Positions 45,231 through 53,748 of a DNA stretch of 64,000 nt are shown here, one piece after another. Origin of the DNA: K23-9 sp049680365 (lineage in GTDB: Bacteria; Planctomycetota; Planctomycetia; Pirellulales; Pirellulaceae); NCBI GenBank assembly GCA_049680365.1, contig JBAUHQ010000191.1:1-64000 (forward strand), given 5' to 3'. Position numbers and translations under genes: made by a program. Each line of letters starts with the position of its first letter. Within the stretch, counting starts at the first letter, position 1. The notes under the pieces were generated by a model that was not told where the DNA came from, did not search any database, and was given only the letters and a program-made list of their open reading frames with translations.

Positions 45231-46385
45231 CTACGGATTTGTCTTTGTGTTGTCGGTACCAACAATACCGCGAACACCGCGTCCTTCATCGATCTTGAAC
45301 TTCACTTGGTAGTCGATTTCTTCGGAGTGGGATTTCCAAAAGTTGTCAATCGTTTTGTCATCAAGCGGGTGATACGATTGAAACACACGAAACCCGATAC
45401 CGCGAGCCGGGTCATCTGTGATCCACCAAGGGCTCTTGGGAATCTGCGGGTCAATGTCTTTCCAGATAACATAGTCCGAAGCAAGCCGTGCCGCACAGCG
45501 AAGCAACTTCGCGTCTTGGTCTTCCCAAGTGCCGCCGCGAACGACGCAAGGCGAGTCCTTGACAGGCCAGATCGCCATTTTGGTCGCGTTGTTGTCTTTG
45601 CCTGCAAACGCTTTGTAACCGTCTTCGGTGTACTGGTTGATCGTCCATTCGCCCGCGTTGCCCAGCATGTCATATAAGCCGAATGCATTGGGTTTTTTGT
45701 TTCCAACTAATCCTGCGCCATCGTCGGCAGTGTCATAAAACCAAACGTGGTCTTCGATGTCGTCTGTGCTATCGCCCCAGTAGTACGCAGTGGTCGAACC
45801 GGCGCGGGCAGCGTATTCCCATTCTGCTTCGGTCGGCAATCGAAATTGCTGCCGCGTTAATTTGCTGAGCCATTTGGTGAATTGTTGCGCTGAATATTGT
45901 GACATAGTGACGGCTGGCTGCTCGTCATCCGTCACGTACTCGAAAGTGTAGCTGTCGTCGTAAAGTGGCGTGGGCGCGGTGACGACATCGACGTGATCTG
46001 CAGGCGGCAGGTTCGCGCCGCGTGCTTTGAAGGTGTCGTACAAGTTCATGAATTCTTTGTACTGCGTCCAAGTCACTTCGTGTTTGGCGACCCACATCGG
46101 ATCGACGGTGACTTTCACTTGCGGGCCTTCGTCATCTTTTCTGCCTTCTTCGTCCGCCGGACTGCCCAGCATGAAAGTGCCGCCCGGGACGGGGATCATC
46201 TGGAATTTGATTTCCGTTCCTGGGATCGTCACGGCGTAGGGCACCATGAAACCGTCAGCAACGGCGACAGAAATCCCGCTGTCAGGTTTGGTCTTGGCAA
46301 TGCCAGGGTGAGATTTCGAAAGCGAATCAGCGAGTGATTCACCGACGAAAGTCAGCAGGATTGTTGCGATCAATAGGTGGCGCAT
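45231..46385 (-). CDS. SUMF1/formylglycine-generating-enzyme-like secreted protein A
   Basis: About 384 residues with a signal segment (HLLIATILLTFVGESLAD). The FGE-sulfatase fold is shown by FQMIPVPGGTFMLGSP, KHEVTWTQYKEFM, QFRLPTEAEWEYAARAGS, CVVRGGTW and GIGFRVFQ. The catalytic cysteine pair of true formylglycine enzymes is missing: where the human enzyme has MCHRSYC, this one has EDQDAKL. It is therefore probably a structural or binding homologue. It is a tandem relative of the next gene and the pair is preceded by a repeat element. The frame is open to 46400, with ATG 46385 preferred. Confidence 0.85.
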   Translation of the reverse strand: MRHLLIATILLTFVGESLADSLSKSHPGIAKTKPDSGISVAVADGFMVPYAVTIPGTEIKFQMIPVPGGTFMLGSPADEEGRKDDEGPQVKVTVDPMWVAKHEVTWTQYKEFMNLYDTFKARGANLPPADHVDVVTAPTPLYDDSYTFEYVTDDEQPAVTMSQYSAQQFTKWLSKLTRQQFRLPTEAEWEYAARAGSTTAYYWGDSTDDIEDHVWFYDTADDGAGLVGNKKPNAFGLYDMLGNAGEWTINQYTEDGYKAFAGKDNNATKMAIWPVKDSPCVVRGGTWEDQDAKLLRCAARLASDYVIWKDIDPQIPKSPWWITDDPARGIGFRVFQSYHPLDDKTIDNFWKSHSEEIDYQVKFKIDEGRGVRGIVGTDNTKTNP

Positions 46386-46412
46386 GTTGGACGATTCCAA
46401 GGAGTCAAAATC

Positions 46413-46524
46413 GCTGCATCGTAGCTGGAGTCGCCAGACTTCAGGACAGAAGCTGCATCGTAGCTGGAGTCGCCAGACTTCAGGACAGAAGCCAAACGGA
46501 CTGAATTCTGGCGAATCCAGCTAC
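46413..46524. repeat. 39-bp tandem repeat with inverted partner (REP-like)
   Basis: A 39-base unit is perfectly repeated in tandem at 46413-46451 and 46452-46490; each holds GTAGCTGGAGTCGCCAGA. A 24-base inverted relative follows at 46501-46524 (22 of 24 matches to the arm at 46421-46444). The arms can fold back into a hairpin. It lies between the two SUMF1-like genes. Confidence 0.75.
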
Positions 46525-46601
46525 AAAAATCATTCACGGCGTTGCGAGCGTTATTGGAACGAGGACTCGTTGGCAAGTCCACTACGACTGTGACAGTGTC
46601 T

Positions 46602-47795
46602 CTACTTATCTTCCAACGCTTTGATGGCTTTGGGCAGATCCTTGTCGACCAAGCCCAAGCCGCCCCGTCCGCCGACGATGCGAGATTCGACATCGGCGAT
46701 CACGTCTTCGCTGTTGGCTTCCCAAAACTTGGTGATCGTTTCTTTAGGAAGTGGCTTATAAGAACGGAACATACGGAATCCAACGCCACGCGCCGGATCG
46801 CTGGTGAACCACCAGGGGCTCTTGGGGAAGTTCGGGTCTTCGACTTTCCACTCTTCGTCATCCGATGCTAGCCGAGCAGCCGCGCGAAGTTCTGGTGGGT
46901 CCATTTCCCAGCTTCCACCACGAACGACGGCTGGCGAGGATTCTTCGGGCCACTTCACGACGTTCGTCGCATTGACCGGCTGTTTGCCGGCGAACGATTT
47001 GTAGCCGTCTTCGGTGTAAGCGTTGACGGTCCATTCCGCTGCGCTGCCAAGCATATCGTGCAATCCGAAAGCGTTCGGTTCCTTTGATCCCACTTCCGCA
47101 GGTCCGTCGTCCGAGTTGTCAAAATTCCAAGCGTAGTCATCAATGTCGTCGGCCGATTCGCCCCAGTAGTAAGTCGTCGTGGTTCCCGCGCGAGCGGCGT
47201 ATTCCCATTCCGCTTCGGTTGGCAAACGCAATTGCTGGTCGGTAACGCGGCTAAGCCATTTAGTGAATTGCTGCGCGGAATACTGTGTCATGGTGACGGC
47301 TGGCTGATCGGGTTCTTCGCCGTATTCGAAAGTGAAACTTGGGTCGTACAGTTCGGTCGGTGCCGTGATCGCGTCGACTTTGTTGTCGTCGGATACTTTG
47401 CGATCGCCGTTTGCTTCAAACGTTTTGAAGATGCCGTACAGCTTCATGTACTCTTTGTACTGAGCCCAATTGATTTCCTTTTTCATCACCCACATCGGGT
47501 CAACGACGACTTCGATTTGCGGTCCTTCGTCGTCATTGCGATCTTCTTCCGAATCCGGGCTGCCAAGTTTGAACGTGCCACCAGGAACCGGCACCATTTC
47601 GATTTTCAGTTCCGTGCCCGGAATCATGAACTCGTAGGGCACCATGTAACCGTCATCGACTTTGACCGAAGGCCCATCGGCTGGCTTTTCTTTCGCGATG
47701 CCCAGCGTGGAGCCCGATGGAGCTTCGGCATTGGCAGGAACGCTCAATAGGAAGGCCGATATCCAAACAGTCGTAATGACAGAACAACGCAGCAT
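46602..47795 (-). CDS. SUMF1/formylglycine-generating-enzyme-like secreted protein B
   Basis: About 397 residues and clearly paralogous to protein A (GTELKIEMVPVPGGTFKLGSP, KKEINWAQYKEYM, LRLPTEAEWEYAARAG, AVVRGGSW, GVGFRMFR). The signal segment is VITTVWISAFLLSVPANAEAP. Like protein A it lacks the catalytic cysteine pair (EMDPPEL at the site). The final 30 residues (EDVIADVESRIVGGRGGLGLVDKD) differ in length. ATG 47795 is chosen; the frame opens at 47843. The two probably arose by tandem duplication. Confidence 0.85.
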   Translation of the reverse strand: MLRCSVITTVWISAFLLSVPANAEAPSGSTLGIAKEKPADGPSVKVDDGYMVPYEFMIPGTELKIEMVPVPGGTFKLGSPDSEEDRNDDEGPQIEVVVDPMWVMKKEINWAQYKEYMKLYGIFKTFEANGDRKVSDDNKVDAITAPTELYDPSFTFEYGEEPDQPAVTMTQYSAQQFTKWLSRVTDQQLRLPTEAEWEYAARAGTTTTYYWGESADDIDDYAWNFDNSDDGPAEVGSKEPNAFGLHDMLGSAAEWTVNAYTEDGYKSFAGKQPVNATNVVKWPEESSPAVVRGGSWEMDPPELRAAARLASDDEEWKVEDPNFPKSPWWFTSDPARGVGFRMFRSYKPLPKETITKFWEANSEDVIADVESRIVGGRGGLGLVDKDLPKAIKALEDK

Positions 47796-48078
47796 GGTCA
47801 GTGTCTTGGGGTGAGGCGGGACGGGATTCAGGCGAACGTGCAACCGAAGAAATAAGCTACTTCTGGTTTACCATTATAAGCAAAAACGACTCTGGCCTGA
47901 CGCTGGATTTTCGTTGTAGGCCGACAACGAGCAGTCAATGTTGCACAAGGCCACGCAAACCCACTCCATCGTAGCTTCAAGTCGCCTAATTAGCAGCCGC
48001 AAGAGCGTTTTCAAGGAATTCGTAGTGGACGAGGCAACGAGTCCCTGAGCACAAGACGCGTTTCAAAGTCACGTATGC

Positions 48079-48579
48079 TTAGCTGCAGGGAACGTCGTCA
48101 TATCGGCCGTCGAATCCGTAAATGGTCTCAAACGCGTGACGGGACCGAAGATGGGCCACAACATTCGCTGCTTCGACCGCACATTCCTTGTTCCGTTTTC
48201 GAAGTCGACAAAAACACTCTCCAGCGTGGTTCGTAATTGCGAATTGTCCATTTAACAATTTGGCAACGTATGTCTTGGACGCGAGGCTTTGCGGATCGCT
48301 CGCGGGTGAATCCGCTTCAAGGTCCAAGTCTATGAACGCTTGTTCGGGCCACGCGAAATCGCTTCCTTCAATTCGGTAAACAGGAATGTCCATATGGTAC
48401 GTTTCAACATAGAGTACTCGTGTGTCCCTTCCCGCTTGCAAATGCATTCTAGGGTCAAAAATCGAGTGTATGCTGATCGGGCTTGTCGTCGTGGATTCTC
48501 CAAGCATGAACCTCAATTGGTCCTCGCCTAAAATCCGAACGCGATCTAATGGGCAAAATGCAGCTTGGCCGATCGGCAT
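48079..48579 (-). CDS. Hypothetical protein
   Basis: 166 residues, not recognised. It begins MPIGQAAFCPLDRVRI with a good ribosome site (GGAAGG, 6 bases upstream), and runs through VLYVETYHMDIPVYRIEG to a Cys-containing CFCRLRKRNKEC region. Two spaced Cys-x-Cys pairs may bind metal. Upstream lies a small hairpin and the transposase pseudogene. It may be genuine because of the ribosome site, but no family is evident. Confidence 0.55.
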   Translation of the reverse strand: MPIGQAAFCPLDRVRILGEDQLRFMLGESTTTSPISIHSIFDPRMHLQAGRDTRVLYVETYHMDIPVYRIEGSDFAWPEQAFIDLDLEADSPASDPQSLASKTYVAKLLNGQFAITNHAGECFCRLRKRNKECAVEAANVVAHLRSRHAFETIYGFDGRYDDVPCS

Positions 48580-48611
48580 GGTTTTCCTTCCGAAAGATTG
48601 AGGTGAATGGT

Positions 48612-48636
48612 AGTCATTGCCGCTACGGCAATGACT
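48612..48636. repeat. 11-bp perfect inverted repeat near the transposase pseudogene
   Basis: AGTCATTGCCG at 48612-48622 pairs with CGGCAATGACT at 48626-48636 around a 3-base loop. It lies just past the end of the REP-associated transposase pseudogene, so it may be its REP partner or a terminator. Confidence 0.6.
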
Positions 48637-48683
48637 CCATCAGTGGAGGACGAAAAAAGGGGACAACGAAAAATGGACGCACC

Positions 48684-49335
48684 TCATTGTTTGTTTCTCG
48701 GTCGACCTCGCGGGCGTAGAGTATGCATTAGTTGAAGCCGTGCTGCTGATTGAGACACCCAGTCTTCGCTGCCCAAGGGGGGCGTCGCTTGACGCTTTGG
48801 CGAATCGCCTCAAGTTCAAGTTCGTTTTGCGGTTTATTGACGTGAGACAACCACTGTCGCCAGCGATTAACCGGCCAGGGGGCCAAGAAATTTGATTCGA
48901 CCTGCTTCGCATGTTGTGGACGCCATAGACTTCCCAACTCTGCTCGTTTGCCAAGTTCGCACGCAGGGTGTTCCGTTCGGCGTATCGCAACACGTTCAAT
49001 AGATAGCCTGCTTCTTCAATGGGAAAGGCTTTGAAGCGTCCTTGATACAGGTGTCCGGTTCCTTGGCTTTGATGATGGGCGTGCCAGCGCATCGTATGGG
49101 TGTTGGTGAGCCAACGAAAGAACCGCGTAACTTGGTGTTTGGTGTTGGGGCGGACCACGAAATGCCAGTGGTTGGGCATCACTCGGTAGGAAAAGAGCGG
49201 CAATCTTTCACGCTCAAAGGCTTCCTCGATTACCCGCTCAAGGCTTCATAGTTTCAAACACGTTGGCCTCGCCACGGCGCGGTTGAGTACGTGAAAACAA
49301 ACGCCAGCAGGGCATATCCTTGGTCGTCGAGGCAT
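48684..49335 (-). pseudogene. REP-associated tyrosine transposase (RAYT), frameshifted
   Basis: The family protein can be read only by moving between frames. The start frame reads MPRRPRICPAGVCFHVLNRAVAR (N-terminal mark) and then breaks near 49255; the next frame continues ERVIEEAFERERLPLFSYRVMPNHWHFVV with the HxH motif (HWH) of Y1 transposases. A third frame supplies NRWRQWLSHVNKPQNELELEA, and a fourth segment gives TLRPRGRPRNKQ before a stop at 48684. At least three breaks are needed, including a shortened LFE...FERV part. This is a dead copy, not a sequencing error of one base. Confidence 0.8.
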
Positions 49336-49427
49336 GGTCCTAAGGTAAAGGTGTCTCCGACGCAAAACAATGAAGTGCGTCGCCTTTTCAGCCCCCTGGG
49401 ATTTCAAGCGGTACACCGGTGCTCGGA

Positions 49428-50195
49428 TCACTCTTTAATCCCACTTAATAACTCAGATGCAATTTCCTTCGGAATCGAACGCTGAGGGTTATGGCCCCAT
49501 GTGAAGGTCCGCACCGGCCATCCGCGCTGCTTCGCTCGTTGGTAATACGTGAAACGCGAATCGTTCTCCGCTTTTCCGCCATCCGTGAACAACCAATAGG
49601 TCGAGGGAATGGTTTTCGCGGCTTCATTTTTAAGTTCGATTGGCTGAGTCAGCGTGGCCAATGGATGCGGGACGTCGCGGACGCTGTTCTGCCAGTCGAC
49701 CGGGATTAGCCAGCCATCACCGTCTTCGTTCGCTCGTTTCGTCAACTGTGACTGCATATCGGGATGATGACTCAAGTAGGTTTCTCCGTCGTCCAACAAA
49801 TGCGCGTCCAGATACATCACTCGGTTGATGCGATTGGGGATGGCATCGGCAACCCCCGAAGCAACCACGCCACCATAACTGTGGGCGATCAAAATCACAG
49901 GCTGAAGATCGTTGAACTCGATGAGGTTGACGACGTCCTGAATGTGTGTGGACAGGTTGGTCTGTTTCGTTGCCAAATGGACGCGAGGACCAAGCCCGGT
50001 CAGAGAGGCGCGATGGACAGTGCCTTCGTATCCGGCAGCGATCCCTTCTGCCGTTTCCTTCCAATGATGAGAACCGCCCCAGGCTCCATGAATAATCACA
50101 ATCGCAGGAAGCCCGTCAGCTTTCTCGGTTTGTGCATTTACATGCGAGCTAAATGCAACGAAGACAACTAGAACTGCAATGTTGGGCCGCTTCAC
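49428..50195 (-). CDS. Secreted alpha/beta-fold hydrolase
   Basis: About 255 residues with a signal peptide (RPNIAVLVVFVAFSSHVNAQT) and the alpha/beta hydrolase pattern: VIIHGAWGGSHHW near residue 35 (oxyanion loop), the nucleophile serine in LIAHSYGG, an aspartate in YLDAHLLDDG, and a C-terminal histidine in TWGHNPQ. GTG 50195 is chosen since the signal peptide begins there; the longer upstream frame is Arg-rich and not protein-like. Probably an esterase or amidase with a small substrate. It stands alone upstream of the transposase pseudogene. Confidence 0.8.
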   Translation of the reverse strand: MKRPNIAVLVVFVAFSSHVNAQTEKADGLPAIVIIHGAWGGSHHWKETAEGIAAGYEGTVHRASLTGLGPRVHLATKQTNLSTHIQDVVNLIEFNDLQPVILIAHSYGGVVASGVADAIPNRINRVMYLDAHLLDDGETYLSHHPDMQSQLTKRANEDGDGWLIPVDWQNSVRDVPHPLATLTQPIELKNEAAKTIPSTYWLFTDGGKAENDSRFTYYQRAKQRGWPVRTFTWGHNPQRSIPKEIASELLSGIKE

Positions 50196-50362
50196 TTGGT
50201 TGAAACCTTCAAAGGGGGTGATCGGAGCTGATTCGTGTTTCTTTTTCGAGTGTTTCGTTGATTTTGGGAGAGAGCTTTGCGGTGGCCAGGCGAAGTTTTT
50301 TGGTGTGGGTAAACGTCTGACGCGAAACCAAATTTGGTACTGCAGAACTGTGAACGAAGTGT

Positions 50363-50947
50363 TTATTCCGAGCCGGCGTTGTGCTCTAGTCTCTGCAAGA
50401 TGCCGGAAACAAAGTTTTCGGAGTATCCAGCTAAAAAACACCACACCATCAACTTGCCCGCGCTGGCAATTCCGGCGGGACGCACGGTCAACCAGTCTTT
50501 GATCTTGGTCGGTGCAGTTTCGACAGTCCTTGTATCGAAATCGGGAAACAAGTTCATTGCTAGTAGTCCGTCGCCTTGCGTGCCGGTGATGATGCCGGAT
50601 AAGAACAGAAAGTAGGCTACGGCAGCGAGCATACCGCCGTACAAAAGCGGCATCAGTAGCAGTGCCCATGACGTAGCGGCTTCGCGAATCACCACCGAGT
50701 CACTCATTCGAAGTCGGCGAAAAAACGCGATGCATGCTCCGAAGACGCCCGCGATAAATGCAAACCAGAAAAAGCCCAGGTCGGTGAAGCAGGCGGTCAC
50801 AAACAACAAACCCGTAGCGGTCATCAAGCCGATGTTGATGCACACGAAGCGATGGATCAGCAGCAAATAGTGTTCATTGGGACCGATGTCGATCGAACCG
50901 CTGTAAGACTTCGGGGCAGTGGATCCTAGGTTGCTGTTTTCAGTCAT
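50363..50947 (-). CDS. Small integral membrane protein
   Basis: About 194 residues, starting MTENSNLGST. It has about four membrane helices (INIGLMTATGLLFVTACF, FFWFAFIAGVFGACIAFF, ATSWALLLMPLLYGGMLAAVAYFLFLSGII, and a last AGKLMVWCFLAGYS). No family recognised. It precedes the zinc-ribbon membrane protein region with the same orientation, so the two could be linked. Ribosome site weak. Confidence 0.55.
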   Translation of the reverse strand: MTENSNLGSTAPKSYSGSIDIGPNEHYLLLIHRFVCINIGLMTATGLLFVTACFTDLGFFWFAFIAGVFGACIAFFRRLRMSDSVVIREAATSWALLLMPLLYGGMLAAVAYFLFLSGIITGTQGDGLLAMNLFPDFDTRTVETAPTKIKDWLTVRPAGIASAGKLMVWCFLAGYSENFVSGILQRLEHNAGSE

Positions 50948-51079
50948 CGCATTTTCTTTAGTCAAAGTCGTCGTGCGTATTTTGTGTTCCCGAACGATCA
51001 CAGTGTAGTTGGAAATACAACAAAGTCGCGATCGAACTAGATGGGCAGCGATTGAAAGAAACATCCGTCTTGCCAGCGT

Positions 51080-51418
51080 TCATCTTTTTCGACGATGGCG
51101 ACTTTGCCACGAGGCGACCCGTGCGGTCATCAACCAGGGGACGAATAGAAAGAGCAGCCAGACAAATCCGATCATGGCGAGCAAGCCAGTTAGCAGATCG
51201 GCATCCGCAATGCAGGAAAAAATCATTGCTGCCGCTGCAATGGCTTGCGCCAAGCTTGCGATTCCGAACTGCGGTTGTACGTCGGTAACCGCCGGTTCGT
51301 AATTATCAGCATGGGAAAATTGCGGATCGGCAGTCCCATCCTGATCGGCACCGCATTTCCAGCAGCGATCGAATTCACCATCAACTGATTCGCCGCAGCG
51401 AAGGCATTCCCAATTCAA
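51080..51418 (-). CDS. Small zinc-ribbon membrane protein
   Basis: 112 residues: an N-terminal zinc ribbon (CLRC near residues 5-8 and CWKC near 19-22) is followed by two membrane helices (IASLAQAIAAAAMIFSCIA and LLAMIGFVWLLFLFVPWLM). Proteins of this build are frequent in planctomycete genomes and have no known function. The gene lies among other small membrane or secreted genes. Confidence 0.65.
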   Translation of the reverse strand: MNWECLRCGESVDGEFDRCWKCGADQDGTADPQFSHADNYEPAVTDVQPQFGIASLAQAIAAAAMIFSCIADADLLTGLLAMIGFVWLLFLFVPWLMTARVASWQSRHRRKR

Positions 51419-51439
51419 CTCAACATTCCTTGCCCGAAG

Positions 51440-51616
51440 TCATTTCGATTTGTTTGACGCAGACGCATTTTGATGGATTTGTTCGGAGTGATTGCGCACG
51501 TCCTGGATGCCTCCGATGATCGTTTGCGTCTTGTGTTCGTTGCATCCAACGGTGAGCAGCAAGCAAACCAAGCCAAGTTGCGTGCTAGTCGGCCACGCCT
51601 TTCCACGTCGATTCAC
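51440..51616 (-). CDS. Possible small lipoprotein
   Basis: About 58 residues from GTG 51616, with a hydrophobic lead and a lipobox-like LLLTVGC, then a polar tail (NEHKTQTIIGGIQDV). The frame is open to 51688. The -3 residue before the cysteine is Thr, less common for a lipobox, and the ribosome site is weak. Shown as possible only. Confidence 0.35.
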   Translation of the reverse strand: MNRRGKAWPTSTQLGLVCLLLTVGCNEHKTQTIIGGIQDVRNHSEQIHQNASASNKSK

Positions 51617-51804
51617 CCGCGCGTTCGATCCTCGGCGGCGGCCCTGGATACTTGAATCTTTGAGAAACTCCCTAATTCGAGTCGTCATGAATGCGGACTT
51701 ATATCGTTTTATGAAGTGAGTGCCCGTCAGAAAGTCTGTTTGGTTTCAACGCGTACTAGCGATTGACGGAGCGTTTCGGCGAAATCAGCGAGCCGTTTCT
51801 TGAT

Positions 51805-51884
51805 GGTCACAAAAAACGCAAGAAGGCACGAAAAGAAGAAGTCCAAGCCGAAGTTTTTTTGTGCCTTCTTGTGCTTTTTGTGGC
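51805..51884. repeat. Long imperfect inverted repeat in a non-coding gap
   Basis: Arms at 51805-51834 and 51855-51884 match at 26 of 30 positions as inverted copies (core AAGAAGGCAC / GTGCCTTCTT) with a loop of about 20 bases. It is in the roughly 345-base gap between the possible lipoprotein and the protease gene; nothing else is seen there. Confidence 0.7.
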
Positions 51885-51961
51885 CAGTCATCCTGCGTCG
51901 TGTTTCGTTGACAGCTACGCGAGTTGGACTGAGCGTATTGCTGCAGTGCGGTCAAGAAAGA

Positions 51962-53428
51962 CTAGGGACTCAATTCAGTCGGGCGAGCGTTGAGTCGCAC
52001 ACGGAGTTTTTTGATTGTCGTTGCCTTGGCCGACTCTTTTCGCCGGACTGACAATTCGACTTCCGATCCGACGATGGCGTTACCGATGATTCGCATCAGG
52101 TGACTCATGTCGCGAATGTCAACTCCGTCGACAGCGGTGATGATGTCGCCGGGCAAGACGCCCGCAAGTGCGGCTGGCGATCGGCTGTCGGCTAATCCGC
52201 CTACCAACGCACCTCGCATGCGATGGTTTTCCCCGACAAACAGATCATCGGGGACTTCGGCAAGTGAAACGCCCAGCCAACCGCGATCAACGCGGCCGGT
52301 CGAGATCAGTTGTTCGTAAACTTGCTTGGCGACCGAGCTGGGAATCGAAAAACTGACGCCTTGGTAGGTGTCGCCGACGATCGCTGTGTTGATGCCGATC
52401 ATTTGTCCGCGGGCGTCGACCAACGGTCCGCCGCTGTTGCCTGGATTGACGGCGACGTCGCTTTGCATGAAGTCTTGGTAGCGTGTACTCGCACGAACCA
52501 TGCGGTGTTTGCCGCTGAGGATTCCGAAGGTGACGGATCGGTCGAAACCAAACGGGCTGCCAACGGCCCAAACGGGCGAGCCGACGCGGCAACGGTCACT
52601 GTCGCCCCATTTGATTGGAATTAGCCCAGTGGCGTCGACTTTCAGAACGGCCATGTCGGTTAGCGCATCGGTGCCGACAATGGTTGCGCCGACTTGGCGG
52701 CCGTCGCTTAGGGTTACTGTGATGTCTTCGCCATCGGCAATCACGTGACGGTTGGTCACGATATAACCGGCTTCGTCAACGATCGCGCCACTACCTTGAT
52801 CGGCGGCAGGCATCATTTGAGCTGAGAGCAGCCGGTTGACTTCGGATTGGCCTGACTGCGAACGACGTTCGACCTCGATGTGAACCACACTGGGCCCGAC
52901 GACGGACGTCACCATTTGATAGGCTTGGCTGAGTGTATCGAGCGAGACGTTTTTCAGTCCGTCCGTGCCCGTTTCGTACTCGGCGCGCAATTCGCCGCGA
53001 TGCCAAGCAAAGCGGATTTCTTCAACGATGGATGGAACGGCATAACGAGCGGCCGCCAACATGCATGCCATCGTGACCAACAACATCAGGCTTTGCAGTA
53101 TCGGGTCAGGCCGCCGATGTGTGACTGAGTTCTTTTGTGAAGCGGTGGGTTTGGGGGACGGCTGTTGCCTAGGTGTTGGGTTTGGCTGCGTTGGTTGTTT
53201 CGCCGTCGACGTGGGGAGTGTTGCGACTTCGGTGCGGCGTGATTTGTCGATGCGCTGAATTTCGACGACATTTTCCGCGCTGATTTTCGGTGGTGGGACA
53301 ACCGGGTGGATGGCCCGACGTTCGGTTCTACGGCGGTCGGTTTCACTGCGACTCGACTGTGAATCGGGCAAGTCTGTGACAGCGTCGTCTTCTAACCAGC
53401 GGGCGTCCGTGGGGTCTTCGGGCATCAT
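51962..53428 (-). CDS. HtrA/DegP-like serine protease with one PDZ domain
   Basis: 488 residues. The N-terminal 105 residues are polar and Pro-rich, followed by one membrane helix (LQSLMLLVTMACMLAAARYA), so the protease lies outside the cytosol on a tether. The trypsin-like domain has GYIVTNRHVI (His228), LTDMAVLKV (Asp258) and VNPGNSGGPLVD (Ser332). One PDZ domain follows (GWLGVSLAEV, LAGVLPGDIITAVDGVDI). It likely degrades misfolded envelope proteins. A single PDZ resembles DegS more than DegP. Convergent or monocistronic; ATG 53428 is followed by a second ATG at 53425. Confidence 0.92.
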   Translation of the reverse strand: MMPEDPTDARWLEDDAVTDLPDSQSSRSETDRRRTERRAIHPVVPPPKISAENVVEIQRIDKSRRTEVATLPTSTAKQPTQPNPTPRQQPSPKPTASQKNSVTHRRPDPILQSLMLLVTMACMLAAARYAVPSIVEEIRFAWHRGELRAEYETGTDGLKNVSLDTLSQAYQMVTSVVGPSVVHIEVERRSQSGQSEVNRLLSAQMMPAADQGSGAIVDEAGYIVTNRHVIADGEDITVTLSDGRQVGATIVGTDALTDMAVLKVDATGLIPIKWGDSDRCRVGSPVWAVGSPFGFDRSVTFGILSGKHRMVRASTRYQDFMQSDVAVNPGNSGGPLVDARGQMIGINTAIVGDTYQGVSFSIPSSVAKQVYEQLISTGRVDRGWLGVSLAEVPDDLFVGENHRMRGALVGGLADSRSPAALAGVLPGDIITAVDGVDIRDMSHLMRIIGNAIVGSEVELSVRRKESAKATTIKKLRVRLNARPTELSP

Positions 53429-53709
53429 CGTTGGGACAACTCCACCGTGGGATGAACTTCAAAGTTGAAAAGACGCTTTCGCAAAAAGACTCGTTTCCGA
53501 GCAGCCCATAGTTTAAGGTCTGTTGTTGGGTTTGTCGCGGGAAAATTCGGTCCTCTGGGACTTCCAAAGACTGTACAGGCCGGAGAATCCCACCCAAGGG
53601 CTGTTTTTCATGCTCCATTGCCTATCTTCTGTTTAGGCTAGGACAGTTGCGGGAGACTGCGAACAATTCGTCCAGTGATTATGTTGTGGGTTTGGAAACA
53701 TAACCGTCT

Positions 53710-53724
53710 CCCCTGCCCTGCCCT
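53710..53724 (+). repeat. CCCTGCCCTGCCC-type motif upstream of the acidic-tail gene
   Basis: CCCCTGCCCTGCCCT, 24 bases upstream of the next gene's ATG. The same core recurs across the window. Confidence 0.5.
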
Positions 53725-53748
53725 TTGATTCCCAGATTTTCGGCCAAA

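Noticed and set aside
46413..46490. Possible CRISPR array from tandem repeats
   Set aside because: Only two copies, directly adjacent with no spacer, and of REP-like sequence.
49428..50669. Long upstream extension of the alpha/beta hydrolase (413 codons)
   Set aside because: The extra 158 residues are Arg-rich and lack protein-like pattern, while a signal peptide begins at GTG 50195.
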